From Linnemannia hyalina (lineage: Eukaryota; Mortierellomycota; Mortierellomycetes; Mortierellales; Mortierellaceae): a DNA stretch of 64,000 bases. The notes beneath the pieces are model-generated. The model did not search any database, was not told where the DNA came from, and saw nothing but the letters and a program-made list of their open reading frames with translations. Positions 41,737 to 52,911 of this stretch are shown here, piece after piece. The position numbers were made by a program, and so were the translations under genes. Position 1 is the first letter of the stretch; the number at the start of each line of letters is the position of its first letter. The DNA is taken from positions 372,001-436,000 of the forward strand of contig JAHRHY010000006.1 in NCBI GenBank assembly GCA_019671135.1, written 5' to 3'.

Positions 41737-43479
41737 TCAACGCCTGCTCCGGCATGCCTGCATCTCCTTCGAATAACTAACCCCATCAATACACAGCTTC
41801 CTCAGCATTGGCATCCTCGCTGCAAACACCTTGACCTTCCCTTCACCCTCGCCCTCACCTTCCCTCATATCCAAATGGAAATCAACGAGTCTGTCACCAG
41901 CACCGTTCTTGTCATGATCCTTTCCTAGGAGCAATTTCTTCAGCGATCTGAACTGTGCCAATTTGTCGACTACCTTGTTTTGGATACTCTGGTAATACAG
42001 TCGGGCGAGGGCGACCTCTTCAGTCTTGTTTGATTGTGTTATCGTTCCTTCCCCTTCTCCTTCCTTGACTCTATCGTTCTCGTCGTCACCTTCAACAACA
42101 GCAACAGCAGCAGCAGTAGTAGCTACGAGATGGATGCGTGGCGGGCACCGCAGTCGAAGGTGCAGAGTCTCCAACCTCTCAAGACAAGCAAACTCCATCT
42201 CCAAAAACTCGTCCACATCCAGCATCATCAACGGCGTCACAAACACCCGCAAATTCGGACACACCACTAACACCCCAAACCCAACCTCGGCCCCCAGAAC
42301 CTTCCTCTCCAACAATCTCTTTGACCCGGCAGAACACCAAAACTCCTCCAACCTCTCCTTCAGATCCGGGTTCCAGAAATGACGTTCCATCAGGAATATG
42401 TCTGCAGCATCATACAGTCGCAAGGACGTCAGGCGTGGACATCCAGTGTTTAGGAGGTCGTCCAGGGCAGTAATGGTGTCGGCGGAGGTGAACCGTTCTT
42501 GGATCCGGACGTTGAGGTATCGAATCTTGGGGCAATGCTCAACAATCGTCCGCATGATGGGACCGAAATACAGTTCGCCAACGGTGAAGGGAATGACCAA
42601 TCTCTCCAGCAGGGGACATCGCCAGAGGATGGGAATGATCCAAGGTTGGATCCCCATCCGCCCGGATGAGAACAAGTCCAGCTCCTTGACCTGTGTCCTG
42701 GGTTCGTTGGTGATCTGGGCGTAGTTCTCGAGGGACCGGAAGTCCTGGCGCGGGTTAGTGAATATGTTGATGAAGATTTTGACCGTCAGCGTGCTCACCT
42801 GCGGACAAAAATCCATCAACGCCTCCATGACATTCCTATCCAGTACGTACTTAATATGTAACTCCTCCAACTGAGACAGTCCACCTAACGCCTTACACAT
42901 ACTGACCATAATCTTTCCTCGTCCAGGTAAAGCGTTGATGGACACTCGACATAACCCCGGGTTCTGCACAAATAGCGGCTCCCAGACCTGGTTGACAAGC
43001 GACTCATCGTAATCTCTACCAAACCGGTCCTGCCAACTCTTGAGCTCTTCAATTCTCTTGGGCATGGCTCGGAACTTTATGTTGCGGTCAGGGACGACAG
43101 TCGTGACTCGAACCAGGTTGACACATTCCGGTCTAAGGAGATACTTTAAAGCGTGTGTAGTCCCGACGGTGACATCCTTGATGAACTGACCATGCTTGTG
43201 AACAAACTGGCCTCCGTAGCCTACAGTCTCTGCAGTCCTGACGACACCGTCGCTTCGACGAGGGTATCCTGAGTCCTGGTTTGTCGAGAAGTAGTCGAAA
43301 TGGTAGACGTGGATTGTGTGGTAAAGTGAGGGCAGGAAGCAGTCGAGCCAGAAGCGACAGACACGGATACAGGCTGTGAGGGAGTGCGGGTCGAGGAAGA
43401 GTGCAATGCGTTCTAGGACTTCTGGAGGGATGTTGTCCGCAGAGGTGGTCAGCATCATTGTTGGCATCGTCGGTCGCAT
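41737..43479 (-). CDS. F-box/LRR protein, 580 aa
   Basis: The first ATG of the open frame is at 43477-43479 (MRPTMPTMMLTTSADNIPPE); several further Met codons nearby could serve. The F-box begins at 'IPPEVLERIALFLDPHSL' and runs through 'VCRFWLDCFLPSLYHTI'. LRR-like repeats follow: 'NPGLCRVSINALPG', 'LSQLEELHIKYVL', 'CPLLERLVIPF', 'CPKIRYLNVRIQE' and 'CPRLTSLRLYDA'. An acidic and basic low-complexity insert lies near residues 475-500. The C-terminus keeps the RNI-like 'FRSLKKLLLGKDHDK'. It is more diverged from the cluster at 1-14.6 kb than those genes are from each other. It probably acts as a ubiquitin-ligase substrate receptor with unknown target. Confidence 0.85.
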   Translation of the reverse strand: MRPTMPTMMLTTSADNIPPEVLERIALFLDPHSLTACIRVCRFWLDCFLPSLYHTIHVYHFDYFSTNQDSGYPRRSDGVVRTAETVGYGGQFVHKHGQFIKDVTVGTTHALKYLLRPECVNLVRVTTVVPDRNIKFRAMPKRIEELKSWQDRFGRDYDESLVNQVWEPLFVQNPGLCRVSINALPGRGKIMVSMCKALGGLSQLEELHIKYVLDRNVMEALMDFCPQVSTLTVKIFINIFTNPRQDFRSLENYAQITNEPRTQVKELDLFSSGRMGIQPWIIPILWRCPLLERLVIPFTVGELYFGPIMRTIVEHCPKIRYLNVRIQERFTSADTITALDDLLNTGCPRLTSLRLYDAADIFLMERHFWNPDLKERLEEFWCSAGSKRLLERKVLGAEVGFGVLVVCPNLRVFVTPLMMLDVDEFLEMEFACLERLETLHLRLRCPPRIHLVATTAAAVAVVEGDDENDRVKEGEGEGTITQSNKTEEVALARLYYQSIQNKVVDKLAQFRSLKKLLLGKDHDKNGAGDRLVDFHLDMREGEGEGEGKVKVFAARMPMLRKLCIDGVSYSKEMQACRSRR

Positions 43480-43938
43480 TACGGGAGGTGAAGGAATGAG
43501 AAAGAAAAAAAGTCTCCAGGAAGATTGTCCAAGACTTAAAGTCGACCGAGACAAGACAGAAACTGAATGCAAGAAGACGAGTGAGGTATAAAAAAGTAAT
43601 GGTACAAGGGGGTATGTTTTATTGTATACAGTGTAGAAAGTTGGCGCGATTAGTGAAAGATCCTTTGAGCGTGAGCGATGAGAATGGAGGTGGTGGGTGG
43701 AAAGGAGAGTGTCTGTGAGATTAAAAGTCGGTCTGGTAAGGGCGTGTGTTTTTGTGTGTTAACGAGAAGAGGAAAAGAGAAACAAGGGTCTAGGTCCTGT
43801 CCAAAGGAAGGGAAGCCACAACATCTGGTCACAAGCACAAAACGACCAATGCGTACAGGAATTCAAACGGCTGTTGCTTCCATTGCCGTCGCTTCTTGAA
43901 GGTCGACTGGACAGGATATACAGGACCACAAGGAACAA
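43480..43938. other. Intergenic, no gene seen
   Basis: Upstream flank of the F-box gene at 41737-43479 and downstream flank of the candidate membrane protein. No gene. Confidence 0.5.
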
Positions 43939-44416
43939 TCAAAACAACCACGCGGCCAGCACGACCAATATGAGGGCCAAGAACAAAAGGACCACCAATG
44001 TTTCTCGGGGACGCTTGATGGCGGCGGACTTGTCGATTGACTGGAAGAAGTCTGTGGCGGCGGTGATGGCCGTGGTGGGTCGTCCGCAAAGATCTTTTGA
44101 TTCAACATGACTTCTTCTTGCTTTGGGGGAATAGTGTTGTTACGGCTTGATCCAGCAACTCCGAAACGGAAGGAAAACCGTGGCGAGCTGGAAAGGGACG
44201 ACAGAGCGAAAAATTTGTTAGTGCCTCCAAAAAAAAAAAAAAAAAGGCACCGACCAAACGCATGGAAAATGCAGGTATACCTTACTTGTTGAGAGGGCTT
44301 TCAGAGGAGGGCGGTGTTTGGATGTCGGTCAGTCCAAGGTCACTATAGTGTTGGGGTGGGCTGGCGTGGGCACCGGCCGGCCCCTTCTGGAGGTATGGTA
44401 TATAGTCGGACGACAT
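43939..44416 (-). CDS. Possible small tail-anchored membrane protein, splice model uncertain
   Basis: Exon 1 (44286-44416) begins MSSDYIPYLQKGPAGAHASP and ends at a GTAAGG donor in phase 2. The 3' end carries 'FFQSIDKSAAIKRPRETL' followed by a hydrophobic segment (VVLLFLALILVVLAAWLF) and a TGA at 43939-43941, the layout of a C-tail-anchored protein. The strongest acceptor (TTTCCAG near 44187) leads into a different frame. An acceptor near 44126 (AGCAAG) restores the frame to the hydrophobic tail. Either the weaker acceptor or an extra intron is used, or the gene is broken. I do not recognise the family. The intron contains a possible branch site CTAAC. Confidence 0.4.
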
Positions 44417-46272
44417 TTTGCTAGGTCCACAAGACCGAGCAAACGGCTTTTATCTTTTGGTGTACTGGAAGAAAGAAAGTCGATACGAGGTTGAGGTAGA
44501 TAATCAATGCGTTCAGTAAAAGGGGAGTGAGAGTGTATACGAGGTATGTGGAAAGTGGAAAATGTGGCGGTGAGCAAAGGAGAGAAGGATGGATGACGGT
44601 AAGCAATAACGGAAAGAAGGACAGGAGCGAGGCGGGCTTAGACGAGTATGGAAGGAAAAGGCAGTTAGTGCAATTGAGAGCGGCGATTATGCGACAAGGA
44701 AAATGATCTGCAAGAAAATGAAAAAAGAGCTTTGGAAGGGAGAGATAGAAAGAGACGAGAAACGAAGAGGGAAGGAAAAGAGAAAGTACAAGAAAGTACC
44801 CTGCTCTTTAAGAGGTATAAGGGCAACATGTTTTCGGCGAAGACATAAGGTGGAGTCAGCGGACAACAGTTCTTCCATGGCTGGCGAAGACAAGGCCAAG
44901 AAAATGAACGACACAGCACAGAGGAGAGACGGAGAATAGATAGATAATCGAGAAGGGCATAACACTTGGTATATGGATGCCATGTTGGTATTGTTCATGA
45001 CTTTAATCCTTGGCATGGAGTGTATTTCACGACTTGACGACTCCATTATCTGCCTGCGATGAAGACGACCTTTGACTCCAGAAGCTGTGGGTTCAATTGC
45101 TCATTGTATCCTAACTGGAGACTGCATGTCAGATTCATGGCACGAAGGAAGAACTGCTTCGCCCCTGAGCCTCTCGACCCTTCCAATTGCCCATGCGTAT
45201 AGTATGATCGAGGAGTCTTGTGCACGGTGCTTGTGCGACTGTGTGAATCAGGTGAAGATGAGGACGGACAAGAAGGTCAACGATGGATGATGTTTTGTCA
45301 ATGTCTTGTCCGACCCAAAGAGTATGCTTGCGCTTGACACCCTCTGCAATCTGTCGATGAAAGGTGCAAAAGATCCCAGAGAAGGATGGTGACATCTGAG
45401 TCTGGCATGTTGAAGAAGGCGCAGTCGAGGGGAAAACAAGATCAAAATCATTATTTTTCAAAAAGAAGCAGGCAACAAGCCTTGAGGCATAAAGGTGGCG
45501 AAGAAGACCCTGATTGTTTCAAGAAAACATGTATATAAACCATGTCCAGGAGGCGCTCAAAGGGGAGTGCTTGTTATAGATGAAACATCCTTCAGGAAAC
45601 TGCGGGGTGCCATGCCATCTCTCACATTCAGGTGGTGGCTGGTTTGACATGCTCGTTGATTGACAAAAAGGTCGATCACAAGGGATGTAGACGATGTGGG
45701 AGGTGCCGTTATGCATTACCATTATTTTTTCTTACAATTGCAGCAAACCTGTGGTGCGGTTGTTGGACGGAGTATTTCCCTAAACAAAAACAAATATTAC
45801 CGAGGGTAAATGAAGCGAAGCAGGAGAAAGAGGGCATGAGAATTAGGTAGACCGGGAGCGTTTGTTTCCAATAGCGCCCCGCCATTCACTCCGCCAAGTT
45901 CAATCAATCGAAGTGAGACCAAGTAACTTTCTGTTCCTGGACCATTTGTTTGATCACCAATACGGAGAGTGCAAGAAGGCGTGTGCTGTGTCCCCATGTC
46001 ATCTTGAGGCAGAAAGACAGAATTCAAATTAATAGCGCTTTTTCAATGAGGGAGACAGGGAGAGGGAAGAAAGAACACGTTTGTGGCAGGTCCACTCGCT
46101 CTTTGAGGAGAACAAGTGGCAGAGACCTGTGGCGCTGGCCTTGCTTTCACTCTTTTTCACCTACCTTCGCCCGTTCTTGTTTTTGTTTTCCTTCCTTTTC
46201 CATCGTCATCCATCTCCCAGCAACCTCCTCCCCCTCCTCCCTTCCTCGACATCGACACACCCCGTTGCAACC
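44417..46272. other. Intergenic, no gene seen
   Basis: Purine-rich tracts (44690-44790) and T/C-rich promoter-like sequence just before 46273. No frame shows domains or a signal peptide. Confidence 0.5.
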
Positions 46273-47779
46273 ATGGATGACGAGTCCAAGACACAGTCAT
46301 TCATCAACTCAGTAACCGGACTCTTCGTCGACGTCGCCGTCGTCTTCCACGCCGAATCACGCCAACACGTCGTCTTCTGGAGCGACATCCTCAGTGCCTT
46401 CCCCGGCGTCGCCAACCTCACCATCAAGAACGGCACCGCTGCCGTCCCCTTTGCCAAAGATGACTCTTACGACAAGTATGTTCACATTCCATTCCTCAAT
46501 CCATTCTTACTCGCCATCGTACATTGTAATCACTCTTATTCTCCATCCTCTCGCTTCAACCATCTGTGAGGCTGCTAGTTTTTGTACTTTGCAACTCCTC
46601 CTCCCGTCCTCCTCCTCCTTCCTCCAGCCCTCTTTTTCTACCTTCCTTGCCCAAACGGACATACACTTCTTCTAACTGACAGTTCACCTGTTATGTCTTC
46701 GTCTTCTTCCCGTACACCCATCCTTTGGCGTACTTTAGCATCAAACCAAACTGTATTGTATACCAACCGAATGCGAACTTGACAGTCGCTGGCGACATGT
46801 AAGGAAAGAACGAAAGCGCACTTTTCTCGCTCGAGAAGACAATCCTTTTCGACACATAGAACACAAAGACTGGAAAAAACAAGGAGACGCACATTGCGCA
46901 CAGCCTGGAGAAGCGCCAATTGCAGGATAGGACAACTGGAAGAGTATTTTTTTCTTCTTCAGAGAGAGAGAAACAGGGAGCAACAACAACAAAGGCACAG
47001 GTCCCTTCTTGTCGTCTTTCACAACCCTGCCCCATCTCATGCTGACAAGCGCTTTCTTCTTTCACATATCATTCGATGGTCTTGTAGGATCGAGCAAGTC
47101 AACTTTGAGCGCAACTATGCTCAATCAGAGGACTTCTCTGAAGTACCGTCCGACAAATTCTACGATCGTTTTCTCAATGTGGTCGCCGAAGGCGAGATGG
47201 AGAGGTAGATGAAAACACCTTTCTCTCTTTGCATGCGCTTTGTTATTTCTGCTGTTTGCCCAGGAAATGAAAGGTACTGACTATGAGATACCCTTTTGAC
47301 GTTTGCTGAACAGTGAACAGGACATTGAAGAAGTGGCTATAGGGATGGGACGCGTAGACCTCAGAGACTTCTCGGCTATCGAGTACCACCAGTTCTCCTC
47401 CGGCGACCGCGACCGCATCGCCACGGCCCTTCCCGCCATCACCTCCCCCTCCTCAGACGACCACATCAACGGAAACGGAATCGACAGGAACACCACCCCA
47501 CCTCTCTCGACAACTAGTTCCACTGAATCAGGAACCGGCTCAGGCGTCTCGACCTCTTCCGCCACAAACATCCCACCCAGCAATATTGATACCGCAGAGA
47601 CTGGGGCTAGTGTGGCGTCGGGTGCGACTGCGGTCCCGGATCCGACAGAGATTGATCCGGTGGAGGCCACGTCGAGTTGGGCATCGATTTTCAGGACGCT
47701 GGGGGATCTCCAGGCGCATTATCAGTTGACGCCTGAGGAGACTACCACTATGTTTACCGAGATTAGTCAGAGCACCTGA
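46273..47779 (+). CDS. Short protein sharing the N-terminal module of the FLCEC/LRR family, 281 aa
   Basis: Four exons fit with GT-AG borders and constant phase 2: 46273-46475, 46739-46798, 47088-47204 and 47314-47779. Exon 1 (MDDESKTQSFINSVTGLFVD, 'HVVFWSDILSAFPGV') aligns with exon 1 of the gene at 22525-27355 ('YVFWGDLRMCFPGI'). The junction leads into IKPNCIVYQPNANLTV, matching LKPLRIQHIPDVLDV. The later exons encode 'QVNFERNYAQSEDFSEV', a Ser/Thr-rich low-complexity stretch and a helical end. The FLCEC, CxxH and LRR regions of the long relatives are absent. It is either a truncated family member or an independent use of the module. The function is unknown. Confidence 0.68.
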
Positions 47780-48023
47780 AGAAGAGTGCTATTTTGGAGG
47801 CCTTTTTATTATGTCTGATATACCACGGAGAAAGGAAAGAGCAAGACAGGAATTGTATATTTTTCCAAAAAGGCAACAGAAATAAATACCCAAAAGTAGA
47901 ATCCCATGCATGGAAATGTAGGAATGTAATTAATTGCCAAGGTCCTATACCGAAGAAGCGAAAGTTATTCAAGGCCCATAGGATCAGACTTGATATGGGG
48001 ACAATTGACCCCGCAACCACTCA

Positions 48024-48790
48024 TCAGCAAAAAAACCCATGGGCCTCCATATTCAACCTGCCTATAACCTCCAACCTCCACCACGCGTTCACCATCCACT
48101 GCAGCTCCACCACACGAATATCCGTCAACATCCGCATGCACCTTAACGCCTTCAAATTCTTCAACCCCTCCAATGCCTCTAACCCACTCGCAAGTCTCAT
48201 AGCCAGACAGATGATCTGATATTCATGAAACCCTCCGTTCTCACCATGGTTGGAATCACCGTCGTGTCCAGTGTTGGTATTAGCGATGTCCATGCATGCA
48301 GAGCTAAGGAAACTGTCGTCATTTCCTAGTTGGAGTTGCTCAAGGTTTGCGAACCGCGCGAGGCGTTCGTAGATGAGACGGTGGAGGTCGTGACATTGGC
48401 TTGGGTAGGCTTCTTCGGGTGTGGATGCGGGTAAGGGGCACGTGTGATATAAAGGACCACGTGTGATATAAAGGACCGACATCTGGTCGAGAGATATATG
48501 TGATCTTGGCCCGGAACACGTTTAATGTCGACTCACACTGCCAGGGCTTGAGCGGTATTTGTGACAACGTTGAAGACTCAGGAGCAGAAGTGTCAACAGA
48601 CACCGACGTCAATGAAGGAGAGAGATCGAGGTCGATAAAGTCCTTGGCGGTTTGTAGTCTCTCGAACCTTACAGGTGTTGCTCTCTAGGGTGCTAAAAGT
48701 CACGAGCCGCGGACTGGACGAGAGAATCGTCTGCATAGAGGCGCCCGTCAGTCCCAGGTCTGGGACGTTGAATGGTGACATGAGAGGGCG
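48024..48790 (-). pseudogene. F-box/LRR pseudogene, C-terminal half only
   Basis: Successive pieces on the minus strand match the C-terminal third of the F-box proteins at 4752-6914 and 54585-56600: 'MQTILSSSPRLVTFSTLES', 'KDFIDLDLSPSL', 'KPWQCESTLNVFRAKITYIS', 'IYERLARFANLEQLQLGND' and 'ELQWMVNAWWRLEVIGRL'. They lie in at least two frames, and a 19-bp tandem duplication at 48439-48476 interrupts the sequence. The N-terminal half including the F-box is missing. The stop is near 48024. Confidence 0.75.
48439..48476. repeat. Perfect 19-bp tandem duplication
   Basis: CACGTGTGATATAAAGGAC occurs twice back to back (48439-48457 and 48458-48476) within the F-box pseudogene. Nineteen bases is not a multiple of three, so it shifts the frame. 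Confidence 0.9.
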
Positions 48791-49827
48791 GTTGGGAAGA
48801 GAAGTTGATTCGCGCGCGTGTAGTGTTGTTCCTATTGTTAATGAGTAAAGGAGCGATTGCGGATGTGTGTGAATGAAAGAAAGCAATGCGACCTTGAAAA
48901 AAGAACAAAAATAAGCAAGCAACGCGTGATCACCTTGGACATGGACAATGGTCATGAGCGGCGTTTAAATAGCCGTCTCCAGACTACAAGACACCGACGG
49001 CTCTCAATTGAACCTACTTTTCTTCTACCGTCGACCCTGGCATCCCTCCCACGCCTCCTTACCCTCCTACCAGATCCGCACCTTCCGTCCACCCTTCCAT
49101 CCTTCTCCTTCCTCTCCCTTGCTTCTAACCACCACCCGTCTTCCAGTCTTTCCCTCTCCTTCTCTATCTTGTGTCAGAATGTAACTCTTCCACATCCCAG
49201 AGATACTTGTCCTTAATTGTCGAATCGAGACTTGGCCCGCTCGATACCTCAACGGATCGTGATCACGGGATTTCCAGCAAGCATCGAAAACCTCCAGATC
49301 CAACTCTGCTCCTTTGGCTCACTTCCTGTTTCGATACTGGGGAGAGTGTGGTGGAGGACCCTGCAAACTATATCATGTCATTCTGTAAAAGGAGTGTAAT
49401 TCAAAAAAAAAAAAAAAAAAAAACATATGTTGAGTTCGAAATGACGTCATAGTAAACTTGACTCCAGCTGGTGCCTAAGTCAGGACATCATGCGCAAACA
49501 CTCCAAATAGCCCTCGGGTGATCCTGGGCCTAAAAATGTGGATTTTTGTCCAAATGTCCCTTGAGATGAAACTAGAAACACAAACTAAACGGACTTTCTG
49601 CCACACGCGTCAAGATAGAATCAGAATGTCTCGTGAACGAAATGGCTTGATGACATCATCCTGCCATCAATCAATCCAGATTTTCCTCTCTTCTTTCCCA
49701 ATACAAAAGCTGAGAGTGGTCGTGCACACTCTTGCCGTTTCTCTCGTTCTCTCTCTCTCTGTCTTTCCATCGCATACACCATTCTCGCTGACTCGACACA
49801 TCGACACGGATAACTACCATCACAATT
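48791..49827. other. Intergenic upstream of nitrate reductase
   Basis: Contains T/C-rich tracts (49030-49165), a poly-A run near 49404-49423 and the nitrate reductase promoter. One AGATAG near 49611-49616 fits the GATA-factor (nitrogen regulation) consensus, but a single match is weak evidence. No gene is seen. Confidence 0.45.
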
Positions 49828-52800
49828 ATGGTCACCAACACATTGACCGTTGACGAGCGCGACCGAGGTACGCCGGACGAGTGGATCGTTCGTGACCCGA
49901 CCTTGATACGACTGACGGGACGGCACCCTTTCAACGCCGAACCCCCAACTCAAGAGCTAATGAAGCATGGATTCCTCACGCCAACCTCAATCCATTATGT
50001 GCGCAACCATGGTGCTGTGCCTCCTCTGCAGTGGGAGACGCACATGCTTGAGATCTCTGGGTATGTTCATTAGTGCTTCTCAACTGTCGAATTGAAGCGA
50101 ATATCGAATATTCGTGAGAAATACCATGTTCATGCATGCGAGTTTGTTTGCCATGCATGTTAATGGTATTGGAGAATCACTCATTTTTTACATTCACTCA
50201 CCTGTTTTGCTCACATTCATAGCTTAGTCAAGCACCCAATGAGACTAAGCATGGATGATATTGCAGCACTGCCATCGATCAAGCTGCCGGTCACCTTGGC
50301 CTGTTCAGGTAACCGCAGGAAGGAGCAGAACATGATCGCCAAATCGATGGGCTTCCACTGGGGCCCCGGGGCGGTATCGACCAGTGTATGGCGCGGTGTG
50401 CGGCTCACCGAGGTGTTGCTCAAGTGCGGGATCAAGTGGCCATCGTCGGCATCATCAACATCATCGTCTGAGGATGGATCGCCACCACCAGTACCACGGT
50501 TTGTTTGTTTCGAGGGCGCTGATCGACTGACTTTTGGCTACTATGGCACCTGCATCCCGATCCAACGCGCCATGGACGAGTATTTTGATGTGCTTTTGGC
50601 TTACGAGATGAATGGTGAGCGACTCGCCCCTGATCACGGATATCCCCTCCGGCTGGTAGGTGGTGCATAAGGCTCCCTCGCGCTAAACCAAGGGATGGCC
50701 TTGCAATTAAAATGTTATTTGCGTGTCCAAGCTTCAGTGCTCACTCCTCTTCCTTCTCTTCTCGCCCCTTTATTTCACGACACGTACCATTAGATCGTGC
50801 CAGGATGCATTGGCGGACGAGCGGTGAAGTGGCTGAATCGCATCTTTATCTCTGACAAGGAAGTAAGGGCCGTGTGCAATACACTTGAACTTTGTTTTTC
50901 GTAGGACTAAGACATGGCTCTGCTAAACATCATTCTCCTTTCATCTCTTTTATTTTTCTCTCCCGTTCTGTCGTCTAGCCCGACAACTACTATCACTTTC
51001 ATGACAACCGTGTGTTGCCACCCAACGTCGACAATTCGATCACGGCCTCGTTCCTGAACGCATGGCAAAAGGCAGATGACGTCATCTACAATTTTAATGT
51101 CCAGAGCGTGATCACCCACCCGGGACATGGCGAGCTGGTTCCTCTCGATAAGGACACTGCCTACACTGTGCGCGGCTATGCCTACTCAGGTGCGGGTCAC
51201 AAAATCAAGCGTGTTCAAGTGTCTCTGGATGGTGGCAAGACCTGGCGCGTTGCTCAGCTGGACGACGATCAAGAGGAAAAAGAAGACAACAAAGTCGGCA
51301 TGGGACAAGGCAGGAATCGATCCTGGTGCTGGCGGTTATGGACACTGGACATACAGATCAGCGAACTTGCCGAGAGCAATGGCGAGCTAGTCTGTCGGGC
51401 ATGGGATACCAACAACAACACGCAGCCGCAGACGACCGAGTGGAACTTGATGGGCATGATGCACAATGCCTGGTACATTGTCAAGGGTTATATCGATCGG
51501 ACCATGCCTTCTTCTCAGCAACACGAACAGTCGTCAGTTAAGAATGGTCAGAATCTAGAACCACGGCACCATGCCGTGGTCTCATTGCGGTTTGAGCATC
51601 CAACGGTCGTCGATGAGGACCCTGCCGATGCCGGCGCGGGTGGGTTTCAGAACAAGGGCTGGATGAAGCCACCGCCGCGAGACGTTCTGGAAGTGACCAC
51701 GCTGGGGGACAAACTGCTGGAGGAACCAGACCCGTATCGGTTCACGCGAGCAGAGGTGGCCAAGCACGCAAGCCACGGCGACGCTTGGGTGATTGTACAC
51801 AACAAAGTGTATGATTGCTCAGCCTTTTTGGACGAACACCCTGGTGGATCTGCTAGTATCTTGAGTGCCGCCGGTACGAATGCCACCAAGGTCTTCAAGC
51901 AGATCCATTCCATCGACAGCCATGAGATCTTTGGCAATTACTTGCTGGGCGAAGTCGACGAATACCACAGCGGCAGCAACAACAACAAGCACTTTCTTTC
52001 GCCGCAATGGCAGCCTATCCGCTTGGTCAAGAAGGATAGCATCTCGAACGACTCACGCATCTTTCGGTTTGCGCTCTCCTCACCCAAGATTAAGTTTGGT
52101 CTCCCGACGGGCAAGCATGTGTTTTTACGCGCCAAGAGCAAGCACGATGGTAAGATGTATGTCCGAGCCTACACACCGATCAGTGATGACGATAGGTTGC
52201 CTGGGTTTGCCGAGTTTTTGATAAAGATCTACAAACCGGACAAGGGTCACCCAGAGGGAGGTCATTTGTCGCTGGTGCTGGATTCGCTGGAGATTGGAGA
52301 GACGATTGAGGTTCGAGGTCCTTTGGGTTCGTTCTTGTATCTCGGTCATGGTCGCTGGACATTTGGTACACATTCAGGACGCGCTTGTCGGATTGTCACC
52401 TTGGCCGGTGGTACAGGCATCACACCTATCTACCAACTGATCCGCGCTATTGCCAGGGACCCCACCGACCGAACCGAGGTGCGATTCATTTATGCCAACA
52501 AAACTGAGAATGATATTTTGTTGCATGAGGAGCTCCTCCAGCTGGAAAAGGAGAGCGCCGGTAGAGTCAAGATATGGTATGTTCCGCTAATTGGATACAA
52601 CAGATATGCGTTGTTTGTGGTTTCCTTCTACACATGTACTGAACTAGTGATCTCCTCTTCTTTTTTTATTCCATGCAAATAGCTTCACACTAAGCAACCC
52701 ACCTGAGGACTGGAAGGGATGCAAGGGACACATTGATGAAGAGATGATTCGGAAGTACGGCACCTTTGAGAGCCACGAGACCTTGAACCATGCTATCGAC

Positions 52801-52911
52801 ACCATTTCGGTCATGTGCGGACCACCGCCCTTGATCGAGAAGGCCTGCCTGCCCAACATCGTCAAGATCTATGGCAATGAGATGATGCGGATGCGTACAT
52901 TCCATTTCTAG
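49828..52911 (+). CDS. niaD: Assimilatory nitrate reductase, 853 aa
   Basis: Five exons with consistent phases are proposed: 49828-50060, 50223-50655, 50794-50862, 50979-52576 and 52683-52911. The enzyme reduces nitrate to nitrite in the cytosol using NAD(P)H. The N-terminal molybdopterin domain includes 'HYVRNHGAVPPLQWE' and the Mo-ligand Cys105 in 'LACSGNRRKEQN', then 'PGCIGGRAVKWL' and 'DNYYHFHDNRVLP'. The dimerisation domain contains 'VRGYAYSGAGHKI'. A cytochrome b5 domain has heme ligands His532 (DEHPGGS) and His560. The FAD domain has 'RAYTPIS' (about 641), and the NAD(P)H domain has 'LAGGTGITPIYQ' (about 720) and Cys823 in CGPPP. It ends in 'MRTFHF'. No nitrite reductase or nitrate transporter lies within this window. 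Confidence 0.95.
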
